From NCBI RefSeq assembly GCF_009189165.1, contig NZ_CP045118.1, positions 682,001-746,000 on the forward strand: DNA of 64,000 nt. Direction: 5' to 3'. The translations under genes were made by a program, and so were the position numbers. This DNA is from Pseudomonas sp. SCB32 (GTDB lineage: Bacteria; Pseudomonadota; Gammaproteobacteria; Pseudomonadales; Pseudomonadaceae). Positions 31,075-39,345 of the stretch are shown here, piece after piece. Position 1 is the stretch's first letter; every line of letters begins with the position of its first letter. The notes under the pieces are model-generated. The model saw nothing but the letters and a program-made list of their open reading frames with translations. It did no database searches and had not been told where the DNA came from.

Positions 31075-32012
31075 TGGCCTTCGCCATTGGAGGCGCCGGA
31101 CTGTTGCGGCGACTGGCTGGATGTCTGCGGCGGTTGCGGCTGCGCATTCTGTTGCGGCGGCGCATGGCGCCGGCGATGGGTCAGGGCGAAGTGCTCCACC
31201 GCGTCGATGTCCTGCGCTTCGATGGCGCTGGCGCCACGCCAGGCGGCATGGGCGCGGGCCGCGCGCAGCCAGACCAGGTCGGCGCGCAGGCCGTCGACGC
31301 CGGCGGCATGGCAGCGCTCGGCAATTTCATTCAGCGCCGTGTCATCCAGCGGAATCGCTGCGAGTCGCTGGCGTGCCTCGGCGCAGCGCTGCTGCAGGGC
31401 CAGTTGCGCGCCTTGCCACTGATCGAGGAAGGCCTGCGGATCGGCATCGAAGGCCAGCCGGCGGCGGACGATCTCGGCGCGCTCGGTCGGCGCCGGGGTG
31501 CCTTCCAGTTGCACCTTGAGGCCGAAGCGATCCAGCAGTTGCGGGCGCAATTCGCCTTCCTCGGGGTTCATCGTGCCGATCAGTACGAAGCGCGCCGGAT
31601 GGCTGTGGGACAGGCCGTCGCGCTCGATCAGGTTGACCCCGCTGGCGGCCACGTCGAGCAGCAGGTCGACGAGGTGGTCGGGCAGCAGGTTCACTTCATC
31701 CACATAGAGCACGCCGCCGTGGGCGTGGGCCAGCACGCCGGGGGAGAACTGCGCGCGGCCCTCGCCCAGTGCGGCGTCCAGGTCGAGCGTGCCGACGATG
31801 CGTTCCTCGCTGGCGCCCAGCGGCAGGGTGACGAAGCGTCCGCCGTCCAGCAGGTCGGCCACGCCGCGCGCCAGGGTGGACTTGGCCATGCCGCGTGGTC
31901 CTTCGATCAGCACGCCGCCAATGGCGGGGTCGATGGCCGCCAGGCACAGGGCCAGCTTCAGCTCATCGGCGCCGACGACGGCGGCCAGTGGGAAATGGGG
32001 AAGGGCGCTCAT
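30999..32012 (-). CDS. AAA+ chelatase subunit (ChlI/BchI-like), likely for cobalt insertion
   Basis: 337 residues from the ATG of MSALPHFPLAAVVG, set by family start and an upstream GGA-rich stretch. Walker A is GPRGMAKST at 38-46, Walker B GVLYVDEVN near 100-110, and sensor region IGTMNPEEGELRPQLLDRFGL. The last 40 residues are Gln/Pro-rich (PPQQNAQPQPPQTSSQ), like the linker of full ChlD proteins. It ends PKKP at a TGA inside a frameshift signal. With CobN nearby, a cobaltochelatase role is more likely than magnesium insertion. Confidence 0.88.
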   Translation of the reverse strand: MSALPHFPLAAVVGADELKLALCLAAIDPAIGGVLIEGPRGMAKSTLARGVADLLDGGRFVTLPLGASEERIVGTLDLDAALGEGRAQFSPGVLAHAHGGVLYVDEVNLLPDHLVDLLLDVAASGVNLIERDGLSHSHPARFVLIGTMNPEEGELRPQLLDRFGLKVQLEGTPAPTERAEIVRRRLAFDADPQAFLDQWQGAQLALQQRCAEARQRLAAIPLDDTALNEIAERCHAAGVDGLRADLVWLRAARAHAAWRGASAIEAQDIDAVEHFALTHRRRHAPPQQNAQPQPPQTSSQSPQQSGASNGEGQWGELPAQSVAMGERRQLTGWPKKP

Positions 32013-32114
32013 GGGGATTTCCTGCGGATTTCGTCTGTGCATGGTAGCGAACCGGGTGCAGGACATGCGACCTGCATCCATCGCGTCTCTTATCGGAGCC
32101 ATAGAGCCAAGTCA

Positions 32115-32143
32115 TTGATCGGCGCGCCGCGATGCAGTAAGTT
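32115..32143 (+). promoter_or_regulatory. promoter candidate for the DAHP synthase leader
   Basis: TTGATC (32115-32120), a 17-base spacer and TAAGTT (32138-32143). Transcription would start about 18 bases before the first leader peptide. The -10 box is weak. Confidence 0.35.
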
Positions 32144-32167
32144 GGGCCCCATTCCACGGAGAACATC

Positions 32168-32302
32168 ATGCCGTCCAGCCTGTCCATCCAGTCCCTCGCC
32201 CGCCACGGTGCCATCGGCTCCGTGGCTGCTCGCGCGCAGGTTCTGGCCGCTGCTGCCGGCTATTTCTTCTATGGGTATTGGTTTAGCCAAAGGCGCGCCT
32301 GA
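32168..32302 (+). CDS. leader peptide 1 of the DAHP synthase gene (aromatic-rich, 44 residues)
   Basis: The ATG follows CGGAG at 6 bases. The peptide starts MPSSLSIQSLARHG and near its end has YFFYGYWF, seven aromatic residues in eight (Phe, Tyr and Trp codons together). A strong intrinsic terminator begins 48 bases after its stop, and the next real gene is DAHP synthase, the entry enzyme of aromatic biosynthesis. This is the layout of a transcription attenuator, although the peptide is long for a leader. Confidence 0.75.
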   Translation: MPSSLSIQSLARHGAIGSVAARAQVLAAAAGYFFYGYWFSQRRA

Positions 32303-32316
32303 TACCCCACAGGCGC
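32295..32316 (+). promoter_or_regulatory. hairpin overlapping the end of leader peptide 1
   Basis: A seven-base stem GCGCCTG / CAGGCGC (32295-32301 with 32310-32316) spans the leader stop codon, so a ribosome finishing the leader would open it. Downstream, GGGTCGCC (32328-32335) can pair with GGCAACCC (32362-32369) with one mismatch. That would break the terminator, so it is an antiterminator candidate. Confidence 0.45.
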
Positions 32317-32350
32317 CCTAGCAAGCAGGGTCGCCAACCAGACAGATTCA

Positions 32351-32388
32351 CGAAACCCCGGTCGGCAACCCGACCGGGGTTTTTGTTT
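32351..32388 (+). terminator. attenuator terminator before the DAHP synthase gene
   Basis: A 13-base perfect stem (32351-32363 with 32368-32380, AAACCCCGGTCGG) has a CAAC loop and is followed by TTTTTGTTTTT counted from the end of the stem. It stands between leader peptide 1 and the DAHP synthase gene, with no other gene ending here on the plus strand apart from the leader. Confidence 0.85.
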
Positions 32389-32466
32389 TTCCGGCCCACA
32401 AGGCCAACCCATTGCTGACGAATTGAATTGGGCCGACCTATCACAGGCTCACACGAGGATCGAAAC

Positions 32467-32571
32467 ATGACCGCCTACACCACCTATTACCGTTATTACC
32501 GCAACTCCGACTGGCGATTTAGCAGCGCGCTGCGTGCCACCCAACGAGCCTTGCCACGAACACTTAGATAG
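32467..32571 (+). CDS. leader peptide 2 candidate (Tyr-rich, 34 residues)
   Basis: MTAYTTYYRYYRNSDWRF has five Tyr codons within nine residues plus one Trp. The ATG follows CGAGG at 8 bases. It lies after the terminator and 48 bases before the DAHP synthase ATG. A small GC stem (GCGCGG / CCGCGC, 32580-32585 with 32594-32599) sits between them. Tyr-rich coding just ahead of this gene suggests a second, tyrosine-sensing control step. Confidence 0.55.
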   Translation: MTAYTTYYRYYRNSDWRFSSALRATQRALPRTLR

Positions 32572-32619
32572 AGCGCCGAGCGCGGAAAGACCACCGCGCC
32601 GGCCAAGGATGCCAGTCAG

Positions 32620-33717
32620 ATGAATGCTTCCACCTCCACCCTGATCCGCAACGATATCCAGCAGTCCGCCGAAGTCCTGGACCTGCCGCTGCCCTCCGCT
32701 CGCCGCCGCGAACAACCGCTGCCGAGCCCCGCCGAACTGCGCCAGCGCCTGCCGCTGTCCGCCGCCATGGCCCACCGCGTCCGCGAAGGTCGTGACGCCA
32801 TCCGCGCCGTACTCGACGGCCGCGACCCGCGCCTGCTGGTGGTGATCGGCCCGTGCTCGCTGCACGACCCTGTCTCCGCCCTCGAATACGCCGACCGCCT
32901 CGCCGAACTCGCTCCGCAGGTGAGCGACCAGCTGCTGCTGGTGATGCGCGCATACGTCGAGAAACCGCGCACCACCATTGGTTGGAAAGGCCTGGTCTAC
33001 GACCCGCAGTTGGATGGCACTGGCGACATGGCCGGCGGCCTCGAACTGTCGCGCCGGCTGATGCTGGGCATGCTCGAACGGGGCCTGCCGGTCGCCACCG
33101 AACTGCTGCAACCGCTGGTGGCCGGCTACTTCGACGACCTGCTGGGTTGGGCCGCCATCGGCGCGCGCACCAGCGAATCCCAGGTGCACCGCGAGATGGT
33201 CAGCGGTCTCGACCTGCCGGTGGGCTTCAAGAACGGCACCGACGGCAGCATCGGCATCGCCACCGACGCCATGCGCTCGGCGGCGCACCCGCACCAGCAC
33301 TTCGGCATCGATGCGCTGGGGCGGCCGTCGCTGGTGCAGACCCAGGGCAATCCGGACACTCATCTGGTCCTGCGCGGCGGCCATGCCGGCCCGAACTTCG
33401 ATGCGGCCAGCGTGCAGCAGATTCGCCAGGGGCTGGAGAAGCTCGGCCTCGACCCGAGCATCATGGTGGATTGCAGCCATGCCAACAGCGGCAAGGACCC
33501 GCTGCGCCAGCCGGCGGTGCTGGACAGCGTGCTCGACCAGCGCCTGGCCGGCGATGCTTCGCTGCGCGGCGTGATGCTGGAAAGTCACCTCTTCGATGGC
33601 TGCCAGCCGCTGTCCGGCGAGCTGCGCTACGGCGTGTCGATCACCGATGGCTGCCTGGGCTGGAGCGGCACCGAGGCGTTGCTGTTGAACGCGGCGGAGC
33701 GCCTGCGCCGCGGTTGA
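32620..33717 (+). CDS. 3-deoxy-7-phosphoheptulonate (DAHP) synthase, type I
   Basis: 365 residues, the AroF/AroG/AroH family. It condenses phosphoenolpyruvate and erythrose 4-phosphate, the first step of the shikimate pathway. IGPCSLHDP near residue 75, MRAYVEKPRTTIGWKG near 108, FKNGTDG near 204 and VDCSHANSGK near 284 are metal- and substrate-binding motifs. The position between chelatase and cobN genes repeats the P. aeruginosa layout. The leaders upstream point to feedback by Tyr/Phe/Trp. Which isozyme (Tyr-, Phe- or Trp-sensitive) it is cannot be told by eye. Confidence 0.95.
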   Translation: MNASTSTLIRNDIQQSAEVLDLPLPSARRREQPLPSPAELRQRLPLSAAMAHRVREGRDAIRAVLDGRDPRLLVVIGPCSLHDPVSALEYADRLAELAPQVSDQLLLVMRAYVEKPRTTIGWKGLVYDPQLDGTGDMAGGLELSRRLMLGMLERGLPVATELLQPLVAGYFDDLLGWAAIGARTSESQVHREMVSGLDLPVGFKNGTDGSIGIATDAMRSAAHPHQHFGIDALGRPSLVQTQGNPDTHLVLRGGHAGPNFDAASVQQIRQGLEKLGLDPSIMVDCSHANSGKDPLRQPAVLDSVLDQRLAGDASLRGVMLESHLFDGCQPLSGELRYGVSITDGCLGWSGTEALLLNAAERLRRG

Positions 33718-33739
33718 TTGCGATGTGGCGGCGTGCATC

Positions 33740-33760
33740 CGCGAACGGTTGTACGCCCTA
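33740..33760 (+). repeat. 21-bp dispersed repeat, second copy
   Basis: Identical to 21171-21191 (starts CGCGAACGGTTG, ends TACGCCCTA). It lies just before the REP pair downstream of the DAHP synthase gene. Confidence 0.7.
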
Positions 33761-33776
33761 CGCTCGAAGGTTCTTC

Positions 33777-33905
33777 GTAGGAGCGAGCTTGCTCGCGAAC
33801 CAGCCTCCGCAGCGGGGCAATGTTCGCGAGCAAGCTCGCTCCTACAGGCGTTCTGTCTGAACGTAATGGCGCAACACCCGTTCGCGGATAAGATCCGCTC
33901 CTACA
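33777..33905. repeat. REP pair plus a third REP unit
   Basis: A perfect 24-base inverted repeat (33777-33800 with 33822-33845, outer end GTAGGAGCGAGC) is separated by 21 bases. A third unit ends GATCCGCTCCTAC at 33879-33905. Each arm is itself palindromic. The block ends just before a small membrane-protein gene. Confidence 0.8.
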
Positions 33906-33915
33906 ACTCACATGG

Positions 33916-34329
33916 ATGCTGAGCGTGATGGAAGAGTGCAGAGCGGGAGTTCGAACGGTATTCGCCGGCTACGCAGTGATATGCCTGGCACTGCCACTGA
34001 CAATTGTGGCGTTGCTTCTGGTAGATAAACCGCTGGTCTGCGCATCTGTATCGGGCTTGGGCGTTCCGCTGTTGGTGGTTGCGTTGCGTTGCCTGATACG
34101 CCGGGCTGACGCTCTGGGTAGCGTCCTGTCCAAGCGACTGTGCCGAAGCCTGCTGTTGCTCTGTGTGTGCGTCGCGATTGGTCTCTGGGGCATGGCTGGT
34201 TTTGCATATGCGTTGCCGTCTTTGCTGGCAGCCTTCATGTTCCTGTTCAGAGAGGAATGGATGCGGCGCCTGGCTTCAGGCCTGGGGCATATCCCTGTAG
34301 AAGCGGACTCCGGCCGCGATGCCGTGTAA
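33916..34329 (+). CDS. small integral membrane hypothetical protein
   Basis: 137 residues from the first ATG. A second ATG four codons on (MEECRAG) is equally likely. There are four hydrophobic stretches, at about 17-35, 44-60, 76-92 and 95-112, and the charged ends lie outside. I do not recognise a family. Codon use is visibly less GC-biased than its neighbours, which fits recent gain. It is bracketed by REP units and divides the DAHP synthase gene from cobN. Confidence 0.6.
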   Translation: MLSVMEECRAGVRTVFAGYAVICLALPLTIVALLLVDKPLVCASVSGLGVPLLVVALRCLIRRADALGSVLSKRLCRSLLLLCVCVAIGLWGMAGFAYALPSLLAAFMFLFREEWMRRLASGLGHIPVEADSGRDAV

Positions 34330-34380
34330 CGGCATCAATCGCGGATGAATCCGCACCTATGATCGCGGGGGGAAGACGCT

Positions 34381-37300
34381 TCACTGCTCCTCGCTGTCCA
34401 CCAGCAGATTCTCCAGCACCTCCCGATACTCTCCCGCCTCCTCCCACAACCCGCGCTGCTGCGCTTCCACCAGGCGTTCGGCGATGTCGCGCAGGGCTTC
34501 GGGGTTGTGCTGGCGGATGAACTCGCGGGTGTCGTCGTCCAGCAGGTAGGCGTCGGCCAGCAGGCGGTACTGGTGGTCGTCCACCAGTTCGCTGGTGGCG
34601 TCGAAGGCGAACAGGTAGTCCACCGTCGCGGCCAGTTCGAAGGCGCCCTTGTAGCCGTGGCGCTTCATGCCGGCGATCCATTTCGGGTTCACCGCGCGGG
34701 CGCGCACCACGCGGCCGAGTTCTTCCTTCAGGGTGCGGATGCGCGGGTTGTCCGGCTGGCTGTGGTCGCCGTGGTAGCTGGAGAGCGACTGGCCCTGGAT
34801 AACCTCGGCGGCGGCCAGCATGCCGCCCTGGAACTGGTAGTAGTCGTTGGAATCGAGGATGTCGTGCTCGCGGTTGTCCTGGTTGTGCAGCACCGCCTGC
34901 AGGCCGGACAGGCGCTGGGCGAAGCGTTCGCGCGCCGGCGTGCCGTCGTCGCTGGCGCCGTAGGCGTAGCCGCCCCAGTTCAGGTACGCCTCGGCGAGGT
35001 CGGCCCGGCTGTCCCACTGGCGCGATTCGATCACGCCCTGCACGCCGGCGCCGTAGGCGCCGGGCTGGGCACCGAAGATGCGCCAGCCGGCCTGGCGGCG
35101 GGCCTCGTCGCTTTCCAGACCCTCGCTCAGCAGGCGTGCCTGATCGGCACGCACACGGGCGGCCAGCGGGTTCTGATCGTCCGGTTCATCCAGCGCGGCG
35201 ACGGCCTGCACGGCCGCGTCGAACAGGCGGATCAGGTTGGCGAAGGCGTCGCGGAAGAAGCCGGAAACCCGCAGCGTGACGTCCACTCGCGGACGGTCGA
35301 GCAGGGTGACCGGCAGGATCTCGAAGTCTTCCACGCGCTGGCTGCCGGCCTGCCATACCGGGCGTACGCCGAGCAGCGCGAGTGCCTGGGCGATGTCGTC
35401 GCCGCCGGTGCGCATGGTCGCCGTGCCCCACACCGACAGGCCGAGCTGGCGCAGGTGGTCGCCGTGGTCCTGCAGGTGGCGTTCGAGCAGGCGGCTGGCG
35501 GACTGGAAGCCGAGGCGGAACGCGGTGGGTGTGGGCAGGTTGCGCACGTCCACGGTGAAGAAATTGCGCCCAGTGGGTAGCACGTCGACCCGCCCGCGAC
35601 TGGGCGCGCCGCTGGGGCCGGGCGGAACGAAGCGGCCGTCGAGGCCGGCGAGCAGGTGGCCGATTTCGCTGGCGCCGCAAGCATCCAGGGTCGGTGCGAT
35701 CTGCTGGTGAAGTTGCGTGAGGACTGCCGCGCTGGCGCTTCCGGGCGCGCTGGCGGAGCCGTCGATCAGTCGCAGGGCGAGCAGCTCCAGGCGCTCGCGG
35801 GTGTCGCCATTGCTGCGCCAGGGCTCATCGCCTACGGCGAGAAGCACTGCGGGGCGCGGGCCTTCCCAGGGGTCGGCAAAGGCCTCGTCCAGCGGGTCGC
35901 GACCCAGTTGCAGGTCCTCGCTGATCGCGCGCAGCAGGCTGGCGTTGCCACCGCGTCCATCGCCGCGCGGGATGCGCACCAGCGACAGCAGCGTATCGCG
36001 GCGCAGCTCGCCCACGGGGGATTCGCCAAATACATGCAGCCCATCGCGAATCTGCGATTCCTTCAGGTCGCAGAGGTAGGCGTCCAGCTGCGGCAGCCAG
36101 CTTTCCGGATCGTCGCTCAGCTGCAAGCCCAGCTCGCGGTCCAGCGAGGTTTCGCGCACCAGTGCGAGGATGTCGCCACGCAGTTCGCTGGCGCGGCGCG
36201 GGTCGAGCAGGGAGGCGTCGTAGTACTCGTCGGCCAGGCGTTCGAGGTCGCGCAGCGGGCCGTAGTTTTCCGCACGGGTCAGCGGCGGCATCAGGTGGTC
36301 GATGATCACCGCCTGGGCGCGGCGCTTGGCCTGGGCGCCCTCGCCGGGATCGTTGACGATGAACGGGTAGAGATTCGGCAGCGCGCCGAGGATCGCGTCC
36401 GGCCAGCATTCCTCGGAAAGCCCCACGCCCTTGCCCGGCAGCCATTCGAGGTTGCCGTGCTTGCCGACGTGGATCACTGCGTCGGCGCCGAACACCTCGC
36501 GCAGCCAGAAGTAGAAGGCGAGGTAGCCGTGGGGTGGCACCAACGACGGGTCGTGGTAGATCGCCGCGGCGTCGAGCTGGTAGCCGCGCGCCGGCTGGAT
36601 TCCGACGAAGCCGAGGCCCAAGCGCAGGCCGGCGATCATAATCCGCCCGCTGCGGAACATCGGGTCCTGCTGCGGCGCGCCCCAGCGTTCGCGCACGGCT
36701 TGCTGGTTGGCTTCGGGCAGGCGCGCGAAACAGGCAAGGTAGTCGTCCAGCGCCAGGCTCTGCGCGCAGGGGCGCAGGTCAAGGCTATCGAGGTCGTTGC
36801 TGACGCCGCCGAGCAGTTGCTGTATCAGCGCGGTGCCGGAATCGGGCAGGCCGGCGACAGGATAACCCTGGGTCTCCAGCGCGCGCAGGATGTTCAGCGC
36901 GGCGGCCGGCGTGTCGAGGCCGACCCCATTGCCGATGCGCCCGTCACGGGTCGGGTAGTTCGCCAGGATCAGCGCCACGCGCTTGTCGGCATTGGCCTTG
37001 CGCGCCAGCAGCATCCAGCGCCGCGCCAGCTCGGCGACGAAGTCCATGCCCGGCAGATGCGGCAGGTAGCAGACCACGTCGCTCTGGCTGCGCTCGCTGC
37101 GCCAGGCCAGGCCCTTGAAGCTGATCGGCCGGGTGATGATGCGGCCATCCAGCTCCGGCAGCGCGATGTGCATGGCCAGGTCGCGCGGGCCGAGGCCCTG
37201 CGGGTTGGCGCGCCAGAGGTCATGATTGTCCAGCGAACAGATAGCTTGCAGCACCGGCACGTCGCGCTTGAATGGCCGGTCTTGCGGCGCTTCCGGATTC

Positions 37301-38112
37301 GACTGGGCGAAGCCGGTGGCGTTGATGATCAGCTCGGCGTCGGCGCTATCGAGCAGGGCTTCCACCGCGTCCAGGCAGGCGATTTCCTTGAGGCTGGCCA
37401 CAGCGATGGGCAGCGGGTTGATGCCATGGGCACGCAGGCGTTCGCAGAAGGTGTCGATGAAGCCGGTGTTCGCCGCTTGCAGGTGCGTGCGGTAGAACAG
37501 CAGCGCGGCGACGGGGCACTCGGGGGCCCAGTCGGCCTGCCAGCGAGCGAGGTCGCAGCTGCCGAGCTGGGGGTGATAGAGCGCCACTCGGGGCAGTGTC
37601 CGAGGTTCGCTCCAGGCGTAGTCGCGTTGCAGATGGCGGTTGGCAAGACAGGCGAAGAACTGCCGGGCGTTGTCCATGCCACCCTGACGCAGGTACTGCC
37701 AGAGGCGCTCGGTATCCTGCGGCGGGACGCTGCAGAGGGCGGTGAGTTCGGGGTCGGGCTTGTCGTCGCCAGGCACCGCGATCAGCGTGGCGCCACGCTC
37801 GGCCAGCGCCGCCAGCTGCTCCATGCCGTAGCGCCAGTAACCGACGCCGCCGTGCACCGAGATCAGGATGACCTTGGCGTGCTGCAGCACCTCGTCGACG
37901 TAGAGGTCTACCGAGGCGTGGTTCTGCAGCTGCATGGGGTTGGCCAGGCGCAGGCTCGGGTAATTCTCCGGCAGCTCGCGGGCGGCCTCGGCGAGCAGCG
38001 CCAGGTGCGAATCGCCGCTGCAGAGGATCACCAGCTCGGCGGGTGTCTGGGCCAGGTGGGCGATGCCGTCGTCGGGGACGAAGCCGCCGGGTTGGGTGCG
38101 CAGCAGGTGCAT
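34381..38112 (-). CDS. cobN: cobaltochelatase large subunit CobN
   Basis: 1243 residues, full length for CobN. It inserts cobalt into hydrogenobyrinate diamide with an AAA/VWA partner pair, here very likely the products at 30340-32012. Conserved CobN/BchH stretches include HVGKHGNLEWLPGKGVGLSEECWPDA near 550, GEGAQAKRRAQAVIIDHLMPP, and the C-terminal KWIAGMKRHGYKGAFELAATVDYLFAFDATS. The start ATG (MHLLRTQPGGF) is 61 bases after cobW, with a REP hairpin between. It is placed under the upstream riboswitch. Confidence 0.95.
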   Translation of the reverse strand: MHLLRTQPGGFVPDDGIAHLAQTPAELVILCSGDSHLALLAEAARELPENYPSLRLANPMQLQNHASVDLYVDEVLQHAKVILISVHGGVGYWRYGMEQLAALAERGATLIAVPGDDKPDPELTALCSVPPQDTERLWQYLRQGGMDNARQFFACLANRHLQRDYAWSEPRTLPRVALYHPQLGSCDLARWQADWAPECPVAALLFYRTHLQAANTGFIDTFCERLRAHGINPLPIAVASLKEIACLDAVEALLDSADAELIINATGFAQSNPEAPQDRPFKRDVPVLQAICSLDNHDLWRANPQGLGPRDLAMHIALPELDGRIITRPISFKGLAWRSERSQSDVVCYLPHLPGMDFVAELARRWMLLARKANADKRVALILANYPTRDGRIGNGVGLDTPAAALNILRALETQGYPVAGLPDSGTALIQQLLGGVSNDLDSLDLRPCAQSLALDDYLACFARLPEANQQAVRERWGAPQQDPMFRSGRIMIAGLRLGLGFVGIQPARGYQLDAAAIYHDPSLVPPHGYLAFYFWLREVFGADAVIHVGKHGNLEWLPGKGVGLSEECWPDAILGALPNLYPFIVNDPGEGAQAKRRAQAVIIDHLMPPLTRAENYGPLRDLERLADEYYDASLLDPRRASELRGDILALVRETSLDRELGLQLSDDPESWLPQLDAYLCDLKESQIRDGLHVFGESPVGELRRDTLLSLVRIPRGDGRGGNASLLRAISEDLQLGRDPLDEAFADPWEGPRPAVLLAVGDEPWRSNGDTRERLELLALRLIDGSASAPGSASAAVLTQLHQQIAPTLDACGASEIGHLLAGLDGRFVPPGPSGAPSRGRVDVLPTGRNFFTVDVRNLPTPTAFRLGFQSASRLLERHLQDHGDHLRQLGLSVWGTATMRTGGDDIAQALALLGVRPVWQAGSQRVEDFEILPVTLLDRPRVDVTLRVSGFFRDAFANLIRLFDAAVQAVAALDEPDDQNPLAARVRADQARLLSEGLESDEARRQAGWRIFGAQPGAYGAGVQGVIESRQWDSRADLAEAYLNWGGYAYGASDDGTPARERFAQRLSGLQAVLHNQDNREHDILDSNDYYQFQGGMLAAAEVIQGQSLSSYHGDHSQPDNPRIRTLKEELGRVVRARAVNPKWIAGMKRHGYKGAFELAATVDYLFAFDATSELVDDHQYRLLADAYLLDDDTREFIRQHNPEALRDIAERLVEAQQRGLWEEAGEYREVLENLLVDSEEQ

Positions 38113-38136
38113 GGGCGTGCTCGGTAGATTGCTCTT

Positions 38137-38162
38137 GTAGGAGCGAGCAAGCTCGCTCCTAC
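38137..38162. repeat. REP hairpin between cobW and cobN
   Basis: Twelve-base perfect arms (GTAGGAGCGAGC and its complement) are separated by AA. In the transcript it forms a very stable hairpin between the cobW stop and the cobN start and could reduce or separate their expression. Confidence 0.75.
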
Positions 38163-38173
38163 GAAAAGCTGTG

Positions 38174-39226
38174 TTACGCCAGGGCGGTACGCAGCTCGTT
38201 GGCGATGGTGGCCTGGTCCAGTTCCTGGCCGATTACCACCAGGCGGGTACCGCGGGTTTCGTCGCTGCGCCAGGCCCGGTCGAAGTGTTTGTCGAAGCGC
38301 TTGCCGACGCCCTGTACCAGCAGGCGCATGGGCTTGCCGGGGATGGCGACGAAGCCCTTGATGCGCAGCACGGCGTGGCGCTCGACCAGCGCGTTCAGCG
38401 CATCGAGCAGGGCGCGCTCTTCCACCTCCGGCAGGTCGACGTGGAAGGAGTCGAACTCGTCATGGTCGTGCTCTTCATGACCTTCGTGGTCGTGATGAGT
38501 CGGGCGGCTGTCGATGTGCAGCTCGGCCTCGGCGTTCAGGCCCAGCAGCACCGAGAGCGGCAGCTGGCCGGAATTGGCTTCGACGATTTTCACCGCCGGC
38601 GGCAGCTCCTCGGCGACTTCGGCGCGCACTCGGGCCAGTGCCTCGGCATCCAGCAGGTCGGCCTTGTTCAGTACTACCAGGTCGGCGCTGGCCAGCTGGT
38701 CTTCGAAGAGTTCGTGCAGCGGCGATTCGTGGTCCAGGTTCGGGTCCTGCTTGCGCTGCTCGTCCACCTGCTCGGGATGGGCGGCGAAGGTGCCGGCGGC
38801 CACGGCCGGGCTGTCGACCACGGTGATCACCGCATCCACCGTGCAGGCGTTGCGGATTTCCGGCCACTGGAAGGCCTGCACCAGCGGCTTGGGCAGGGCC
38901 AGGCCGGAGGTCTCGATGAGGATCTGGTCGAGGTCGCCACGGCGCGCCACCAGCTCGCGCATTACCGGGAAGAATTCTTCCTGCACGGTGCAGCACAGGC
39001 AGCCGTTGGCCAGTTCGAAGACGCGGCCGACCGCTTCTTCTTCGCTGCAACCGATGGAGCACTGCTTGAGGATTTCGCCGTCGATGCCCAACTCACCGAA
39101 CTCGTTGACGATCACCGCGATGCGGCGGCCTTCGGCGTTGTCGAGCATATGGCGGAGCAGGGTGGTCTTTCCGGCGCCGAGGAAGCCGGTGACGATGGTG
39201 ACGGGGAGTTTGGCCAGGGTTTTCAT
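38174..39226 (-). CDS. cobW: CobW-family GTPase metallochaperone
   Basis: 350 residues from the ATG of MKTLAKLPVTIVTGFLG, preceded by GAGG. The frame is open upstream but unlike the family. G3E GTPase: P-loop GFLGAGKTT at 14-22, the metal-binding CLCC at 76-79, and NKAD near 192. A His/Asp-rich loop (HHDHEGHEEHDHDE) near 250 is a further metal site. CobW is thought to deliver cobalt to the CobN chelatase. It is first in the cobW-cobN operon. Confidence 0.94.
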   Translation of the reverse strand: MKTLAKLPVTIVTGFLGAGKTTLLRHMLDNAEGRRIAVIVNEFGELGIDGEILKQCSIGCSEEEAVGRVFELANGCLCCTVQEEFFPVMRELVARRGDLDQILIETSGLALPKPLVQAFQWPEIRNACTVDAVITVVDSPAVAAGTFAAHPEQVDEQRKQDPNLDHESPLHELFEDQLASADLVVLNKADLLDAEALARVRAEVAEELPPAVKIVEANSGQLPLSVLLGLNAEAELHIDSRPTHHDHEGHEEHDHDEFDSFHVDLPEVEERALLDALNALVERHAVLRIKGFVAIPGKPMRLLVQGVGKRFDKHFDRAWRSDETRGTRLVVIGQELDQATIANELRTALA

Positions 39227-39345
39227 GCGCGCCTCGCAAGCGAAAGTTTGAAGGCGGATGAAGGGCGCGCGCGCGGGTTCGCCGCGCAACGAAGGTCGCC
39301 ACCGGATCACCCCGCCCGGTTGTCTGTTGATAACCAACCGGTTCC

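Noticed and set aside
32467..32571. Reading the Tyr-rich frame as the true N terminus of DAHP synthase
   Set aside because: It ends in TAG at 32569-32571, and the enzyme start at 32620 gives the normal family length.
33777..33905. Possible CRISPR-like repeats
   Set aside because: The repeats are inverted REP units of unequal spacing, not direct repeats with unique spacers, and no cas genes are nearby.
35656..38127. 823-codon plus-strand open frame opposite cobN
   Set aside because: Same reason: a shadow of CobN codon bias with no domain.
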